Origin: Flavobacterium arcticum
GTDB lineage: Bacteria; Bacteroidota; Bacteroidia; Flavobacteriales; Flavobacteriaceae
Assembly: GCF_003344925.1 (NCBI RefSeq)
Contig: NZ_CP031188.1
Location: forward strand, 124,001-188,000
DNA: 64,000 bases
Direction: 5' to 3'
Positions 35,674 through 47,726 of this stretch are shown here, in pieces. The notes under the pieces are model-generated. The model was not told where the DNA came from and searched no databases. It was given only the letters and a program-made list of their open reading frames with translations. Numbering within the stretch: position 1 is the stretch's first letter; every line of letters begins with the position of its first letter. The translations under genes and the position numbers were made by a program.

Positions 35674-37541
35674 ATTGCAAATCGTTTATCTAAGTCTTCC
35701 ACACTTACTGTAATGAAAGTTGGTTTATTAAAAGGTGACACATCAGGCTCTTTACAAGCAAACAATGAGTTTACCATATTATCTTGTTCTTTTTCGCTAA
35801 GTAGTGTGCCCGTTTTTACCGCAAGGCTACGCGCCATCGACTTAGCTATGCTGTCTGTTTGGCTAAAGCTACTATCGGGTACTTCTTGTTGCAAATCGTT
35901 TATCAGCTCTTCTAAAAGTATCGACACTTCACTTTCTGGTGTATTTACAGGTAGCCCCGAAACCACAATTTGATCTTCTTTAATTTCAGAAAAAACAAAA
36001 CCTGTATTCTCTAATGCTGCTTGCATCTCCTTTATAAGGTCAAGTTCTGTTTTATTATAATGCAATACTAGCGGGAATAGCAACTGCTGACTTGCACCCT
36101 GTTGTACCGTTATGTTCTTTAAAAACTGCTCATACAATATACGCTGATGTGCACGCTTTTGATCGATAATAACCATACCCGACTTTATAGGGCTTACAAT
36201 GTACTTTTTATGTATCTGATATGTTCTATGTATCGTTTGCTCAACATCACCATCATTAAATAGCGAACCCGTTACTTCATCCTTTTCAAAATCTATGCCT
36301 TCTGTCTCATCTGTAGCCGTTGTCAGTCCTGTATAAAGACTTTCCCATGATGCACTACGATCTGTTTTACGAAAAGCAGGCGAAGCATATGTTGACGACG
36401 ACGATGCTCCCGATGTTTTTACAGGTTTTTCATCTGCAAACGGGTTAAAGTTTCTATCTACATTTACGGTAGGTAATATCGCCTCTTTACCCTCGTAGGT
36501 GTAGGGAGTATCGAGATTAGCATCCCTTTCAAAATCGAGTACAGGAGCTACATTAAACTGCCCCAAACTATGCTTTACCGATGAGCGTAATATGGCATAT
36601 AGCGCATGCTCATCGTCAAATTTTATTTCTGTCTTGGTAGGATGTATATTAATATCAATAGTATTGGGTGGCACTTCGAGGTAAATAAAATAACCTGGCT
36701 GACAACCATCTTTCAACAACCCCTCATAGGCTGCCATAACGGCATGGTGTAAGTAACCACTTTTTATAAAACGGTTGTTTACAAAAAAGAACTGCTCCCC
36801 CCTACTCTTCTTGGCAAACTCAGGTTTAACTGCAAAACCTTGTATCTGTACAATTTCGGTACTCTCGTTTACGGGTACTAATTTCTCATTAGTACGCCCT
36901 CCAAAAATACCTACTATACGCTGACGTTGATTTGCCATAGGCAAGTTAAACATCTCACTACCGTTGTGGTAGAGTACAAAGCTAATATTAGGGTGTGCCA
37001 ATGCTACGCGCTCAAACTCATCTACAATATGTCGAAACTCTACTGTATCAGATTTTAAGAAATTGCGACGCGCGGGGATATTAAAAAACAGGTTTTTTAC
37101 TGAAAAAGAAGTGCCTTTAGGCAATACTGCCACATCTTGGCTTACAAACTTACTGCCCTCTATCACTATGTGTGTTCCCAGTTCTTCCTGCTCTTGCTTG
37201 GTTTTCATCTCTACATGGGCAATAGCTGCAATACTGGCTAAAGCCTCTCCTCTAAAACCTTTGGTAGCCAGTGCAAATAAATCTTCGGCATGGCGAATTT
37301 TACTGGTAGCATGACGCTCAAAACACAGTCGAGAATCAGTAACGTTCATACCCTTACCATTATCTATAACCTGTATAAGAGTTTTACCAGCGTCTTTAAC
37401 GATAAGTTTAATATCGGTACTACCAGCATCAACCGAGTTTTCTAGCAATTCTTTTACTACCGAAGCCGGACGCTGTACTACCTCTCCGGCAGCTATTTGG
37501 TTGGCAACATGATCTGGAAGTAATTGAATGATACTGGACAT
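35670..37541 (-). CDS. mutL: DNA mismatch repair protein MutL
   Basis: 623 residues. The GHKL ATPase motifs are intact: ELLENSVDAG (32-40), DNGKGM (60-65), RHATSKI and GFRGEALASI. The N-terminal domain ends near 330 and a low-complexity linker (about 370-430, SSSST) follows. The C-terminal dimerisation domain carries DQKRAHQRILYE (460-471) where endonuclease MutL proteins have DQHAxxExxxxE, and the C-terminal ACK and SPFNKPT stand where the metal-binding ACHxAxxA and CPHGRPT motifs would be. It coordinates MutS with downstream repair factors. It is the first gene of the run that continues into two rhomboids. Confidence 0.96.
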   Translation of the reverse strand: MSSIIQLLPDHVANQIAAGEVVQRPASVVKELLENSVDAGSTDIKLIVKDAGKTLIQVIDNGKGMNVTDSRLCFERHATSKIRHAEDLFALATKGFRGEALASIAAIAHVEMKTKQEQEELGTHIVIEGSKFVSQDVAVLPKGTSFSVKNLFFNIPARRNFLKSDTVEFRHIVDEFERVALAHPNISFVLYHNGSEMFNLPMANQRQRIVGIFGGRTNEKLVPVNESTEIVQIQGFAVKPEFAKKSRGEQFFFVNNRFIKSGYLHHAVMAAYEGLLKDGCQPGYFIYLEVPPNTIDINIHPTKTEIKFDDEHALYAILRSSVKHSLGQFNVAPVLDFERDANLDTPYTYEGKEAILPTVNVDRNFNPFADEKPVKTSGASSSSTYASPAFRKTDRSASWESLYTGLTTATDETEGIDFEKDEVTGSLFNDGDVEQTIHRTYQIHKKYIVSPIKSGMVIIDQKRAHQRILYEQFLKNITVQQGASQQLLFPLVLHYNKTELDLIKEMQAALENTGFVFSEIKEDQIVVSGLPVNTPESEVSILLEELINDLQQEVPDSSFSQTDSIAKSMARSLAVKTGTLLSEKEQDNMVNSLFACKEPDVSPFNKPTFITVSVEDLDKRFAI

Positions 37542-37613
37542 AAATAATGATTGATGTGTGATTTTTGACGGACATCAAAGTTACGGAAATATTGTGGAAA
37601 AGCTAAATACCCC

Positions 37614-39110
37614 ATGTCACTTAATCTCAATAATTTGAACATAAAATCAGAGGTACTATCGTATGAAATTTATATATTTATGAATATAATTGTTTTAACA
37701 ACTTTGAATATGTTTTTCAATAGATCAAAAAAATTACTCGAAGATAAAATTATTGAGCTTTCATCAATTAAAGATGAGTTAGAAGCTACTAAAAAAAATC
37801 TATACTCAGTAAGTAATGAATTAAAGAATAGTCAAGATTTACTTGATGTATTGAAAAAGAAATATTCGGATATAATTAATTTAGAGGAAGAAATTGATAT
37901 TAGAAAAGCATCAATTAATAAGGCAGATGATAGATTAAAAGATTTAAACGAAAACTATAAGTCCGCTTTTAAGGTTTATGAAGAACTTCAAAACCAAATA
38001 TCTATTTATAAAGATGATATAGAAATAGGTTCTTTTGGTTTATATGAACGTAAATTTAATTTTGATACTTCCGAGACCTATAAACTAAGTATTCAAGAGA
38101 ATTACAATTCTCAAAAAAAGTTAGTTAAAGAAGATAAAGCAGTCTATTGCCATACAGAATGGACTGTTAACGGTAGTAGAGTTGAAGGTAGAAAACAAAC
38201 AAATCATTATAAAAAACTAATGTTATATGCATTTAATGGAGAATGTGATGCAATAATTGCAAAAGTTAGATGGAATAATGCGACTAAGAGTCAAGAAAGA
38301 ATTTTAAAAACTTTCGAATCAATAAATAAACTTGGAAGTGTTCATAACATAAATATTTCATCTGAATATTTAAATTGTAAAATTGAGGAGCTATTACTTA
38401 CACATGAATATGAAGAGAAAAAAAATGAAGAAAAAGAAGAGCAAAGGCAAATAAGAGAAATGATACGTGAGGAAGAAAAAGCACAACGTGATTTTGATAG
38501 AGCAAAAAAAATTGCAGAAGAAGAAGAGGCAAAGTTCAAAAAAGCATTAGATAGGGCAAGGTTAGAATTAGGAATTGCTTCACCTCAAGACATCTTATCA
38601 TTGAATGAGCAGATAGCGAGTTTAGAGCAGCAGTTAATAGATGCTCAACAAAAGAGAGAGAGAGCTATTGCGATGGCTCAATTGACAAAAATCGGACATA
38701 TATATGTTATTTCAAATTTGGGTTCCTTTGGTAATGACATCTATAAAATAGGAATGACTAGACGATTAAATCCCCATGATAGAGTAAGAGAACTTGGAGA
38801 TGCATCTGTGCCTTTTCGTTTCGATGTGCATGCAATTATTCATTCAGAAAATGCCCCTCAACTTGAGCGAGAGTTACATTTAAAATTTCACGACAGAAGA
38901 TTAAATAAAGTAAATTTAAGAAAAGAATTTTTTAATGTAAGTCTACAAGAAATTGAAGAATTTATTAAAAAACATACTGATGCAGAAATTGAATTCACAA
39001 AACTTGCAGAAGCAAAAGAGTATAGAGAAACTGTCAAGATGATTGAGCAGTTGAATCACTTATCTAATCAAATTACTACAGAAATGAAATTTCCAGACAG
39101 TCTTATATAA
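37614..39110 (+). CDS. DUF4041 coiled-coil protein with C-terminal T5orf172/GIY-YIG-type nuclease domain
   Basis: 498 residues. A hydrophobic stretch near the N-terminus (IYIFMNIIVLTTLNMFF, about 20-36) is followed by a coiled coil (about 40-130), a DUF4041 core (about 130-260), a second long charged coiled coil (about 265-355) and a T5orf172/Mug113 domain (about 360-450) with IGHIYVISNLGSFGNDIYKI, GMTRRLNPHDRVRELGDASV and RKEFFNVSL. The last domain belongs to the GIY-YIG nuclease superfamily. Such proteins occur in phages and in bacterial defence contexts. Starts at 37681 or 37711 are also possible. It is AT-rich and divergent from mutL, and looks acquired. Confidence 0.82.
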   Translation: MSLNLNNLNIKSEVLSYEIYIFMNIIVLTTLNMFFNRSKKLLEDKIIELSSIKDELEATKKNLYSVSNELKNSQDLLDVLKKKYSDIINLEEEIDIRKASINKADDRLKDLNENYKSAFKVYEELQNQISIYKDDIEIGSFGLYERKFNFDTSETYKLSIQENYNSQKKLVKEDKAVYCHTEWTVNGSRVEGRKQTNHYKKLMLYAFNGECDAIIAKVRWNNATKSQERILKTFESINKLGSVHNINISSEYLNCKIEELLLTHEYEEKKNEEKEEQRQIREMIREEEKAQRDFDRAKKIAEEEEAKFKKALDRARLELGIASPQDILSLNEQIASLEQQLIDAQQKRERAIAMAQLTKIGHIYVISNLGSFGNDIYKIGMTRRLNPHDRVRELGDASVPFRFDVHAIIHSENAPQLERELHLKFHDRRLNKVNLRKEFFNVSLQEIEEFIKKHTDAEIEFTKLAEAKEYRETVKMIEQLNHLSNQITTEMKFPDSLI

Positions 39111-39139
39111 AAAAAAACCCACTCTTTCGAGTGGGCTTT
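39111..39139. terminator. Bidirectional terminator between the DUF4041 gene and the rpoBC operon
   Basis: Arms CCCACTC (39118-39124) and GAGTGGG (39129-39135) with a TTTC loop. On the minus strand it is followed by eight T and is strong; on the plus strand it is followed by CTTTTGCTTTT. Confidence 0.85.
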
Positions 39140-39150
39140 TGCTTTTTATA

Positions 39151-39462
39151 TTACGCCTGTCCTGCAGGACCAAAACTTAACGGAATCGAAGGCTGTTCAG
39201 TATCGCTTATCTTGCCATGGGCAGTTTCAAAACGATTAATGTTTTCGCCTAAGGCTTTTAGCAATCTTTTGGTATGCTGTGGCGTTAACACAATGCGCGA
39301 TTTTACTTTGGCTTTAGGTGCACCTGGCATCATCGCTACAAAATCGACCACAAACTCTGATGAGGAATGGTTTATTATAGCAAGATTAGAGTACGTTCCT
39401 TCGGCTGTTTTCTCGTCCAGTTCAATATTTATTTGCCCTGGTTGTTGTTTTTGGTCACTCAT
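39151..39462 (-). CDS. DUF3467 domain protein
   Basis: 103 residues. The start (MSDQKQQPGQINIELDEKTA) and core (EGTYSNLAIINHSSSEFVVD, FVAMMPGAPKAKVKSRIVLT, PQHTKRLLKALGENINRFE) match DUF3467, a small family without a known role. It lies 13 bases downstream of rpoC as the last gene of the RNA polymerase operon and runs into the shared terminator, a conserved position in flavobacteria that hints at a link to transcription or translation. Confidence 0.88.
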   Translation of the reverse strand: MSDQKQQPGQINIELDEKTAEGTYSNLAIINHSSSEFVVDFVAMMPGAPKAKVKSRIVLTPQHTKRLLKALGENINRFETAHGKISDTEQPSIPLSFGPAGQA

Positions 39463-39475
39463 TGTATTTTAGTAT

Positions 39476-42400
39476 TTAATAGTTTACTTCCTCCGTAGTA
39501 GGGGTTAATAAATCATTTACATCTTCTTTAGAACCTACAATAATGCTATCATAATCTCTCATACCTGTACCTGCTGGTATTCTGTGTCCTACAATAACGT
39601 TCTCTTTAAGACCTTGTAATGTATCTATTTTACCAGCTACCGCAGCCTCATTAAGTACTTTAGTAGTTTCCTGGAACGATGCAGCAGAGATAAACGACTT
39701 AGTTTGTAGCGATGCTCTTGTAATACCCTGAAGTATTGGCGTAGCTGTAGCTGTAATTACATCTCTTGCTACTACTTGGTTTTTATCAGTACGTTTTAGT
39801 AATGAATTCTCATCTCTTAACTCACGTGGCGAAATAATTTGCCCTGCTTTAAGGTTTTCAGAGTCACCTGCATCTTCTACTACTTTCATTCCGTAAAGCT
39901 TATCGTTCTCTACGATAAAGTCTCTAGTGTGTATTAGTTGATCTTCTAGGAAAAGAGTATCTCCTGGATCTTGAACACGCACTTTACGCATCATTTGACG
40001 AATAACTACTTCAAAGTGCTTATCATTAATCTTCACACCTTGCAGTCTATACACTTCCTGAATTTCGTTTACAAGATACTGCTGTACTGCAGATGGTCCT
40101 TGTATTCTTAATATATCTTCTGGAGTAATAGCACCATCAGAAAGTGGTAAACCAGCTTTCACATAGTCATTCTCTTGTACCAATATCTGGTTAGATAGTT
40201 TTACAAGATATTTCTTGATTTCGCCAAATTTCGATTCGATAATAATCTCACGGTTACCCCTTTTGATTTTACCAAATGAAACCACTCCATCAATCTCTGA
40301 TACTACAGCAGGGTTAGAAGGATTACGTGCTTCTAGAAGCTCTGTAATTCTTGGTAGACCTCCAGTAATATCACCTGCTTTAGATGAACGTCTTGGTATC
40401 TTAACAAGTACTTTACCAGCCTTAATTTTCTCTCCATTATCTACCATAAGGTGAGCACCTACAGGAAGATTATACGAACGAATAAGCTCGCCATCTTTTC
40501 CGTAGATTAATAATGTAGGTATTAATTTCTTAGCTCTTGATTCTGAAATTACTTTTTCTTGGAATCCAGTTTGCTCATCAATCTCAACCATGAACGATTG
40601 TCCTTGCTCGATATCTTCATAAGCAATCTTACCTGTAAACTCAGATATAATTACACCATTATAAGGGTCCCACTTACATATTACAGCGCCTTGTTCTACA
40701 ACTTCGCCATCTTTTACATAAATACTAGAACCGTATGGTATATTGTGTGTATTTAATAATATTCCTGTGTTTTCGTCAACCAATTTCAACTCGGTAGAAC
40801 GTGATACCACGATATCTACTTTATTACCATCGCTGTCTTCGCCCACAACAGTTTTAAGATCTTCAATTTCAAGTTTACCTTTAAATTTGGTAGTGATACT
40901 TGATTCTTCAGAAATGTTACCTGCAGTACCCCCAACGTGGAAAGTACGAAGTGTAAGCTGTGTACCTGGTTCACCAATAGATTGTGCTGCGATTACACCA
41001 ACAGCTTCACCTCTTTGGGTCATTTTACCAGTTGCAAGGTTACGTCCGTAACACTTAGCACAAATACCTTTAGTAGCCTCACAAGTTAACGGAGAACGTA
41101 CTTCTACTCTTTCGATAGGAGCAGCATTTACGGCTTTTACACCAGCTTCGGTTATTTGTTCACCTGCGTGTATAATCACTTCTGACGTTAATGGATTAAT
41201 AACATCTTGCAATGCTACACGACCCAATATTCTTTCGCCAAGTGTTTCTACTATCTCTTCGTTTTTCTTTAATGGAGAAACTTCAATTCCTCTTAATGTA
41301 CCACAATCTACAGAGTTCACAATAACATCTTGAGAAACGTCATGCAGCCTTCTTGTTAAGTAACCAGCATCTGCCGTTTTAAGAGCCGTATCCGCAAGAC
41401 CTTTACGAGCACCGTGAGTAGAAATAAAGTACTCAAGAATCGAAAGTCCTTCTTTAAAGTTCGAAAGAATCGGGTTTTCAATAATTTCACCACCACCGGC
41501 AGTCGATTTTTTAGGCTTAGCCATCAAACCACGCATACCTGTAAGCTGACGAATTTGTTCTTTACTACCCCTAGCTCCAGAGTCAAGCATCATAAACACC
41601 GAGTTAAACCCTTGTTGGTCTTCACGAATGTTTTTCATTGCTAGCTCAGTAAGCATTGCATTAGTAGAAGTCCATACATCAATAACTTGGTTATAACGTT
41701 CGTTATTGGTAATAAGACCCATATTATAGTTTACAGAGATAGCGTCTACTTGCCCATTTGCATCGGCAATAAGTTCTTGCTTTCTTGGCGGAATAATAAT
41801 ATCTCCAAGACTGAAAGATAGTCCACCTCGGAATGCAAATTTATACCCCATATCCTTCATACTATCAAGGAATGCCGCAGTAGTAGGAACATCGGTAACA
41901 TTTAATATCTTACCAATAATATCTCTTAATGACTTTTTAGTCAATACTTCATTTATAAATCCTGCAGCTTCTGGTACAACCTCGTTAAAGAGTACTCTAC
42001 CTGCTGTAGTTTGTATAATTTTATAAACAAGTTCACCTTCTTCATTAAAATCTTTAGCACGTATTTTTATACGAGCATTCAGGTGTAGTTTTTCTTCGTT
42101 AATGGCAATATTCACCTCTTCGGCAGAGTAGAATGTTAAACCTTCACCTTTAATCTTAACCTCTTCTGTAGATAAACGTTCTTTGGTCATATAATATAGA
42201 CCCAGTACCATATCCTGAGATGGTACTGTAATAGGTGCACCATTAGCAGGGTTAAGGATATTGTGCGAAGCAAGCATTAATAATTGTGCCTCTAGTATAG
42301 CCTCTGGCCCTAAAGGAAGGTGTACCGCCATCTGGTCACCATCAAAATCCGCATTAAATGCCGTACATACTAATGGGTGAAGCTGTATTGCTTTACCTTC

Positions 42401-43777
42401 AATAAGTTTTGGCTGAAATGCTTGGATACCCAAACGGTGAAGCGTAGGAGCACGGTTAAGTAATATAGGGTGTCCTTTAATTACATTTTCAAGGATATCC
42501 CATACTACAGGCTCTTTTTTATCTATAATTTTTTTAGCTGATTTTACTGTTTTAACAATACCACGCTCTATCAATTTACGGATAACGAATGGTTTGTACA
42601 GCTCAGCAGCCATATCTTTAGGAATACCACATTCAAAAAGTTTCATTTCTGGCCCAACAACAATTACCGAACGTGCAGAATAGTCAACACGTTTACCTAG
42701 AAGGTTTTGACGGAAACGTCCTTGTTTACCTTTTAATGAATCTGATAATGATTTTAGTGGTCTGTTAGATTCGGTTTTAACAGCAGATGCTTTCCTAGTA
42801 TTATCAAAAAGTGAATCTACAGATTCCTGTAGCATACGCTTCTCATTACGAAGGATAACTTCTGGTGCTTTTATCTCCATAAGCCTTTTTAGACGGTTAT
42901 TACGTATAATAACTCTTCTATAAAGGTCGTTAAGGTCTGATGTTGCAAAACGACCACCATCAAGTGGCACTAATGGGCGAAGCTCTGGTGGAATAACTGG
43001 TATTACCTTAAGTATCATCCACTCAGGGCGGTTCTCCCTGTTTTTATTAGACTCACGGAAAGATTCTACAACTTGTAGTCTCTTAAGTGCTTCTGTTTTA
43101 CGTTGTTTAGACGTTTCTGTATTAGCACTATGGCGCAGGTTGTAAGATAGTTCATCAAGATCTATTCTTGCCAACAAGTCCATAATACATTCCGCACCCA
43201 TCTTAGCGATGAATTTATTCGGGTCTGTATCGTCTAAATATTGATTTTCTTGAGGAAGGGTATCTAATATATTTAGATATTCTTCTTCTGTAAGGAAATC
43301 CATTTTATTAAGCGATTCGCCATCAACATTTTTGGCAATACCTGTCTGTATAACTACATACCTTTCATAGTATATAATCATATCTAATTTCTTAGAAGGA
43401 AGACCAAGTATATAACCTATTTTGTTAGGTAACGAACGGAAATACCATATATGTGCAATAGGCACAACAAGGTTAATATGCCCTACTCTGTCACGTCGAA
43501 CTTTCTTCTCTGTAACTTCTACACCGCATCGGTCACAAACAATTCCTTTATATCGGATTCGTTTGTACTTACCACAGGCACACTCAAAATCTTTTACTGG
43601 ACCAAAAATACGCTCACAAAATAAGCCATCTCTTTCTGGTTTATGTGTACGATAGTTAATGGTTTCAGGTTTAAGAACCTCACCTCTTGACTCAGCAAGT
43701 ATAGACTCTGGCGATGCAAGGCCTATAGATATCTTATTGAATCTTTTAACGGTATTTTTATCTTTTAATCTCGTCAT
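39476..43777 (-). CDS. rpoC: RNA polymerase subunit beta'
   Basis: 1433 residues. The zinc-binding cysteines are in [20 protein letters not shown] near the N-terminus. The catalytic magnesium-binding motif is [16 protein letters not shown]. The second zinc site ([13 protein letters not shown]) and the trigger-loop/bridge-helix region (GIIAAQ-type [20 protein letters not shown]) are present. It is full length for the group, and the last residues ([12 protein letters not shown]) are typical of flavobacteria. It is co-transcribed with rpoB, but a hairpin lies in the 75-base gap between them. Confidence 0.98.
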   Translation of the reverse strand: MTRLKDKNTVKRFNKISIGLASPESILAESRGEVLKPETINYRTHKPERDGLFCERIFGPVKDFECACGKYKRIRYKGIVCDRCGVEVTEKKVRRDRVGHINLVVPIAHIWYFRSLPNKIGYILGLPSKKLDMIIYYERYVVIQTGIAKNVDGESLNKMDFLTEEEYLNILDTLPQENQYLDDTDPNKFIAKMGAECIMDLLARIDLDELSYNLRHSANTETSKQRKTEALKRLQVVESFRESNKNRENRPEWMILKVIPVIPPELRPLVPLDGGRFATSDLNDLYRRVIIRNNRLKRLMEIKAPEVILRNEKRMLQESVDSLFDNTRKASAVKTESNRPLKSLSDSLKGKQGRFRQNLLGKRVDYSARSVIVVGPEMKLFECGIPKDMAAELYKPFVIRKLIERGIVKTVKSAKKIIDKKEPVVWDILENVIKGHPILLNRAPTLHRLGIQAFQPKLIEGKAIQLHPLVCTAFNADFDGDQMAVHLPLGPEAILEAQLLMLASHNILNPANGAPITVPSQDMVLGLYYMTKERLSTEEVKIKGEGLTFYSAEEVNIAINEEKLHLNARIKIRAKDFNEEGELVYKIIQTTAGRVLFNEVVPEAAGFINEVLTKKSLRDIIGKILNVTDVPTTAAFLDSMKDMGYKFAFRGGLSFSLGDIIIPPRKQELIADANGQVDAISVNYNMGLITNNERYNQVIDVWTSTNAMLTELAMKNIREDQQGFNSVFMMLDSGARGSKEQIRQLTGMRGLMAKPKKSTAGGGEIIENPILSNFKEGLSILEYFISTHGARKGLADTALKTADAGYLTRRLHDVSQDVIVNSVDCGTLRGIEVSPLKKNEEIVETLGERILGRVALQDVINPLTSEVIIHAGEQITEAGVKAVNAAPIERVEVRSPLTCEATKGICAKCYGRNLATGKMTQRGEAVGVIAAQSIGEPGTQLTLRTFHVGGTAGNISEESSITTKFKGKLEIEDLKTVVGEDSDGNKVDIVVSRSTELKLVDENTGILLNTHNIPYGSSIYVKDGEVVEQGAVICKWDPYNGVIISEFTGKIAYEDIEQGQSFMVEIDEQTGFQEKVISESRAKKLIPTLLIYGKDGELIRSYNLPVGAHLMVDNGEKIKAGKVLVKIPRRSSKAGDITGGLPRITELLEARNPSNPAVVSEIDGVVSFGKIKRGNREIIIESKFGEIKKYLVKLSNQILVQENDYVKAGLPLSDGAITPEDILRIQGPSAVQQYLVNEIQEVYRLQGVKINDKHFEVVIRQMMRKVRVQDPGDTLFLEDQLIHTRDFIVENDKLYGMKVVEDAGDSENLKAGQIISPRELRDENSLLKRTDKNQVVARDVITATATPILQGITRASLQTKSFISAASFQETTKVLNEAAVAGKIDTLQGLKENVIVGHRIPAGTGMRDYDSIIVGSKEDVNDLLTPTTEEVNY

Positions 43778-43812
43778 GTGATATAGATCTATCGATTTAT
43801 TAAAAACACTAT

Positions 43813-43842
43813 AAAAGGGAGTAGCACAGTAGTGCCACTCCC
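43813..43842 (-). terminator. Hairpin with T run between rpoB and rpoC
   Basis: Plus-strand arms GGGAGTAGCAC (43817-43827) and GTGCCACTCCC (43832-43842) pair at 10 of 11 positions around a 4-base loop. On the transcribed minus strand four T follow, so the element looks like a weak terminator, attenuator or processing site inside the operon. Confidence 0.6.
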
Positions 43843-43852
43843 GTGGAAATTT

Positions 43853-46800
43853 TTATTCTTCTAATCTGATGTCAAGCCCAAGCCCTTTCAGTTCATGCAT
43901 CAATACATTGAACGATTCTGGCAATCCTGGTTCTGGCATAGCTTCTCCCTTAACGATAGCTTCGTAAGTTTTAGCTCTTCCTATAACGTCATCTGATTTA
44001 ACGGTTAGTATCTCTCTAAGCGTGCTAGATGCACCATAAGCCTCAAGAGCCCAAACCTCCATCTCTCCAAAACGCTGACCACCAAACTGTGCTTTACCTC
44101 CAAGAGGTTGTTGTGTAATAAGTGAGTACGGCCCTATAGAACGTGCGTGCATCTTATCATCAACCATATGTCCTAGTTTAAGCATATATATTACCCCAAC
44201 TGTTGCTGGCTGGTGGAAACGATCTCCCGTTCCTCCATCATATAGGTAAGTATGCCCAAATCTTGGTATTCCTGCTTCATCAGTAAATCCGTTAATTTGG
44301 TCTAGCGTAGCACCATCGAAAATAGGAGTAGCAAATTTTCTGCCTAAGTTCATACCTGCCCAACCTAATACGGTTTCATATATCTGCCCGATGTTCATAC
44401 GAGATGGTACACCAAGTGGATTAAGTACAATATCTACAGGAGTACCGTCTTCAAGGAATGGCATATCTTCGTGACGTACAATTCTTGCAACAATACCTTT
44501 GTTACCGTGACGTCCTGCCATTTTATCACCTACTTTTAGTTTACGTTTCTTAGCAATGTAAACTTTAGCAAGTTTTAATATTCCTGAAGGAAGTTCATCT
44601 CCTACTGTAATAGTAAACTTCTCTCTTCTTAATGCTCCTTGAAGGTCGTTCAGCTTAATTTTATAGTTGTGGATAAGATCATTAACCATAGCATTGGTTT
44701 CATCATCTGTAGTCCACTGTCCTTTAGTTAAGTGAGCAAAATCTTCAACAGCATAAAGCATCTTTTGTGTAAATTTCTTACCTTTTGGAAGTACTTCTTC
44801 GCCAAGATCGTTCATTACACCCTGAGATGTTTTACCATTTATTATATTAAATAATTTATCTATAAGCCTGTCTTTAAGCTCGCTGAATTTTACTTCGAAC
44901 TCAAGTTCAAGTTTACCTAAATCATCTTTATCTTTTGTACGCTTACGTTTATCTTTAACGGCACGTGCAAATAATTTTTTATCAAGAACAACACCTCTAA
45001 GTGATGGCGATGCTTTTAATGAAGCATCTTTTACATCTCCTGCTTTATCACCAAATATGGCTCTTAACAGTTTCTCCTCTGGTGTTGGGTCGCTTTCTCC
45101 TTTAGGAGTAATTTTACCAATAAGAATATCACCTGGTTTAACCTCGGCACCAATTCTAATCATACCGTTCTCATCAAGGTCTTTAGTTGCCTCTTCTGAT
45201 ACGTTAGGTATATCATTGGTTAATTCCTCATTTCCTAATTTAGTATCTCTTACTTCTAATGAGTAATCATCTACGTGTATCGAAGTAAAGATATCATCCC
45301 TAACAACTTTTTCAGAGATTACAATCGCATCCTCAAAGTTATACCCTTTCCATGGCATAAACGCCACTTTAAGGTTACGACCAAGAGCAAGTTCACCATT
45401 TTCAGTAGCATAACCTTCACAAAGTACTTGTCCTTTACTAACTCTGTCACCTTTTCTTACAATCGGTTTTAGGTTAATACTTGTACCTTGATTAGTTTTT
45501 CTAAACTTAATTAGGTTATATGTTTTATCATCAGGATCAAAACTTACTGTACGCTCACGATCTGTTCTGTCATATTTAATAGTAACCTTGTTAGCATCTA
45601 CATACTCAACAGTACCATCGCCTTCGGCATTTATAAGTACTCTTGAATCTGAAGCTACTTGACGTTCCAAGCCTGTTCCCACGATAGGCGCTTCTGGGCG
45701 CAATAATGGTACTGCTTGTCGCATCATGTTAGATCCCATCAATGCACGGTTCGCATCATCATGTTCTAGGAACGGAATAAGCGATGCCGATATAGATGCA
45801 ATCTGGTTAGGCGCTACATCCGTATAATCTACAGATTTAGGCTCTACAACAGGGAAGTCACCTTCTTCACGCACAATAACTTTTTCTGGTGTGATGTTAC
45901 CATCCTCATCCATTTCAATGTTAGCCTGCGCTATAAGTTTACCTTCTTCTTCTTCTGCACTTAAGTATATTGGAGTAGACTCTAAATCTACTCTACCTTC
46001 AGTTACTTTACGGTAAGGCGTTTCTATAAAGCCCATTCCGTTTACCTTTGCATATACACCAAGAGAAGATATCAAACCAATGTTTGGTCCTTCAGGTGTT
46101 TCAATTGGACATAAACGACCATAGTGTGTGTAGTGAACGTCACGAACCTCGAAACCTGCACGCTCTCTAGATAGACCACCTGGACCAAGCGCAGATAATC
46201 TTCTTTTGTGCGTTATCTCTGCCAATGGATTTGTTTGATCCATGAACTGAGAAAGCTGGTTAGTACCAAAGAACGAGTTGATAACAGACGACAATGTTTT
46301 AGCATTGATAAGGTCTATTGGTGTAAACACCTCGTTATCTCTAACGTTCATACGCTCTCTTATAGTTCTTGCCATACGAGCAAGACCTACACCAAACTGA
46401 GCTGATAACTGTTCACCAACTGTTCTTACACGACGGTTAGATAAGTGATCAATATCATCAATCTCTGCTTTAGAGTTGATAAGCTCAATAAGATATTTTA
46501 CAATAGTAATGATATCCTCTTTGGTAAGCACTTGCTTATCCATAGCTATATCAAGACCAAGTTTTTTATTCATTCTATAACGACCAACTTCACCTAAGTT
46601 ATAACGTTGATCTGAGAAGAACAATTTATCTATAATGCCACGAGCTGTTTCTTCATCAGGCGGTTCTGCATTACGCAACTGACGGTAAATATGCTCTACA
46701 GCTTCTTTTTCTGAATTTGTAGGGTCTTTTTGTAACGTGTTGTGGATAATAGCATAATCTGCTTGATTATTATCCTCTTTATGAAGCAGTATCGTTTTTA

Positions 46801-47665
46801 CATTAGAGTCTATAATTTCTTCAACATTTTCTTTGTCAATTACAGTATCTCTATCTAATATAATTTCGTTACGCTCTATAGACACAACTTCCCCTGTATC
46901 TTCATCAACAAAATCCTCATGCCATGTATTAAGTACACGTGCAGCAAGTCTTCTGCCAATATATTTTTTAAGCCCTGTTTTAGAAACTTTTATTTCTTCG
47001 GCAAGGTCAAATATTTCTAGAATGTCTTTATCCCTTTCAAACCCTATTGCTCTGAATAGTGTAGTTACAGGAAGTTTTTTCTTCCTGTCAATGTAAGCAT
47101 ACATTACACTGTTAATATCAGTAGCAAATTCTATCCAAGAACCTTTAAAAGGTATAACTCTTGCAGAATACAATTTTGTTCCATTTGCGTGGAAGGACTG
47201 ACCAAAGAAAACACCTGGCGATCTGTGAAGTTGAGATACAACTACACGCTCTGCACCGTTGATAACAAAGGTACCACTCGGAGTCATATATGGGATAGTA
47301 CCCAAATAAACATCCTGCACAATAGTTTCAAAATCCTCATGTTCAGGATCTGTACAATACAGCTTTAATCTTGCCTTTAACGGCACGCTGTAAGTAAGCC
47401 CCCTGTCAATACACTCTTCAATTGTATAGCGTGGCGGGTCAACAAAGTAATCAAGGAACTCCAGTACGAACTGATTTCTGGTATCAGTAATCGGAAAGTT
47501 TTCCATGAAGGTGTTATAAAGACCTTCGTTGCCTCTTTCATCTGACTTTGTTTCAAGCTGGAAAAAATCCTTAAACGATTTCACCTGAATATCAAGAAAA
47601 TCCGGGTAATCTGGGATATTTTTTGTTGAGGCAAAATTTAATCTTTCAGTCTGATTTGTTATCAT
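43853..47665 (-). CDS. rpoB: RNA polymerase subunit beta
   Basis: 1270 residues from the ATG at 47665 ([13 protein letters not shown]); an in-frame TTG one codon earlier is not needed. It carries the rifampicin-pocket region ([20 protein letters not shown] and [14 protein letters not shown]) with wild-type-looking residues, and the C-terminal [20 protein letters not shown]. It forms the catalytic core with rpoC and alpha. It is preceded by a 127-base gap from rplL that contains a strong hairpin. Confidence 0.98.
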   Translation of the reverse strand: MITNQTERLNFASTKNIPDYPDFLDIQVKSFKDFFQLETKSDERGNEGLYNTFMENFPITDTRNQFVLEFLDYFVDPPRYTIEECIDRGLTYSVPLKARLKLYCTDPEHEDFETIVQDVYLGTIPYMTPSGTFVINGAERVVVSQLHRSPGVFFGQSFHANGTKLYSARVIPFKGSWIEFATDINSVMYAYIDRKKKLPVTTLFRAIGFERDKDILEIFDLAEEIKVSKTGLKKYIGRRLAARVLNTWHEDFVDEDTGEVVSIERNEIILDRDTVIDKENVEEIIDSNVKTILLHKEDNNQADYAIIHNTLQKDPTNSEKEAVEHIYRQLRNAEPPDEETARGIIDKLFFSDQRYNLGEVGRYRMNKKLGLDIAMDKQVLTKEDIITIVKYLIELINSKAEIDDIDHLSNRRVRTVGEQLSAQFGVGLARMARTIRERMNVRDNEVFTPIDLINAKTLSSVINSFFGTNQLSQFMDQTNPLAEITHKRRLSALGPGGLSRERAGFEVRDVHYTHYGRLCPIETPEGPNIGLISSLGVYAKVNGMGFIETPYRKVTEGRVDLESTPIYLSAEEEEGKLIAQANIEMDEDGNITPEKVIVREEGDFPVVEPKSVDYTDVAPNQIASISASLIPFLEHDDANRALMGSNMMRQAVPLLRPEAPIVGTGLERQVASDSRVLINAEGDGTVEYVDANKVTIKYDRTDRERTVSFDPDDKTYNLIKFRKTNQGTSINLKPIVRKGDRVSKGQVLCEGYATENGELALGRNLKVAFMPWKGYNFEDAIVISEKVVRDDIFTSIHVDDYSLEVRDTKLGNEELTNDIPNVSEEATKDLDENGMIRIGAEVKPGDILIGKITPKGESDPTPEEKLLRAIFGDKAGDVKDASLKASPSLRGVVLDKKLFARAVKDKRKRTKDKDDLGKLELEFEVKFSELKDRLIDKLFNIINGKTSQGVMNDLGEEVLPKGKKFTQKMLYAVEDFAHLTKGQWTTDDETNAMVNDLIHNYKIKLNDLQGALRREKFTITVGDELPSGILKLAKVYIAKKRKLKVGDKMAGRHGNKGIVARIVRHEDMPFLEDGTPVDIVLNPLGVPSRMNIGQIYETVLGWAGMNLGRKFATPIFDGATLDQINGFTDEAGIPRFGHTYLYDGGTGDRFHQPATVGVIYMLKLGHMVDDKMHARSIGPYSLITQQPLGGKAQFGGQRFGEMEVWALEAYGASSTLREILTVKSDDVIGRAKTYEAIVKGEAMPEPGLPESFNVLMHELKGLGLDIRLEE

Positions 47666-47726
47666 CAATGGACAAAATTTTGATTAAAATAATATATATA
47701 GAAACGTATAAAATGTTATTATACGA

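Noticed and set aside
39131-39472. Plus-strand open frame opposite the DUF3467 gene
   Set aside because: Antisense to a recognised family and overlapping the terminator; no recognisable protein.
47704-47725. Inverted repeat CGTATAA / TTATACG next to the rplL-rpoB hairpin
   Set aside because: Only 7 bp and AT-rich, with no T run of its own; it could arise by chance in this AT-rich gap.
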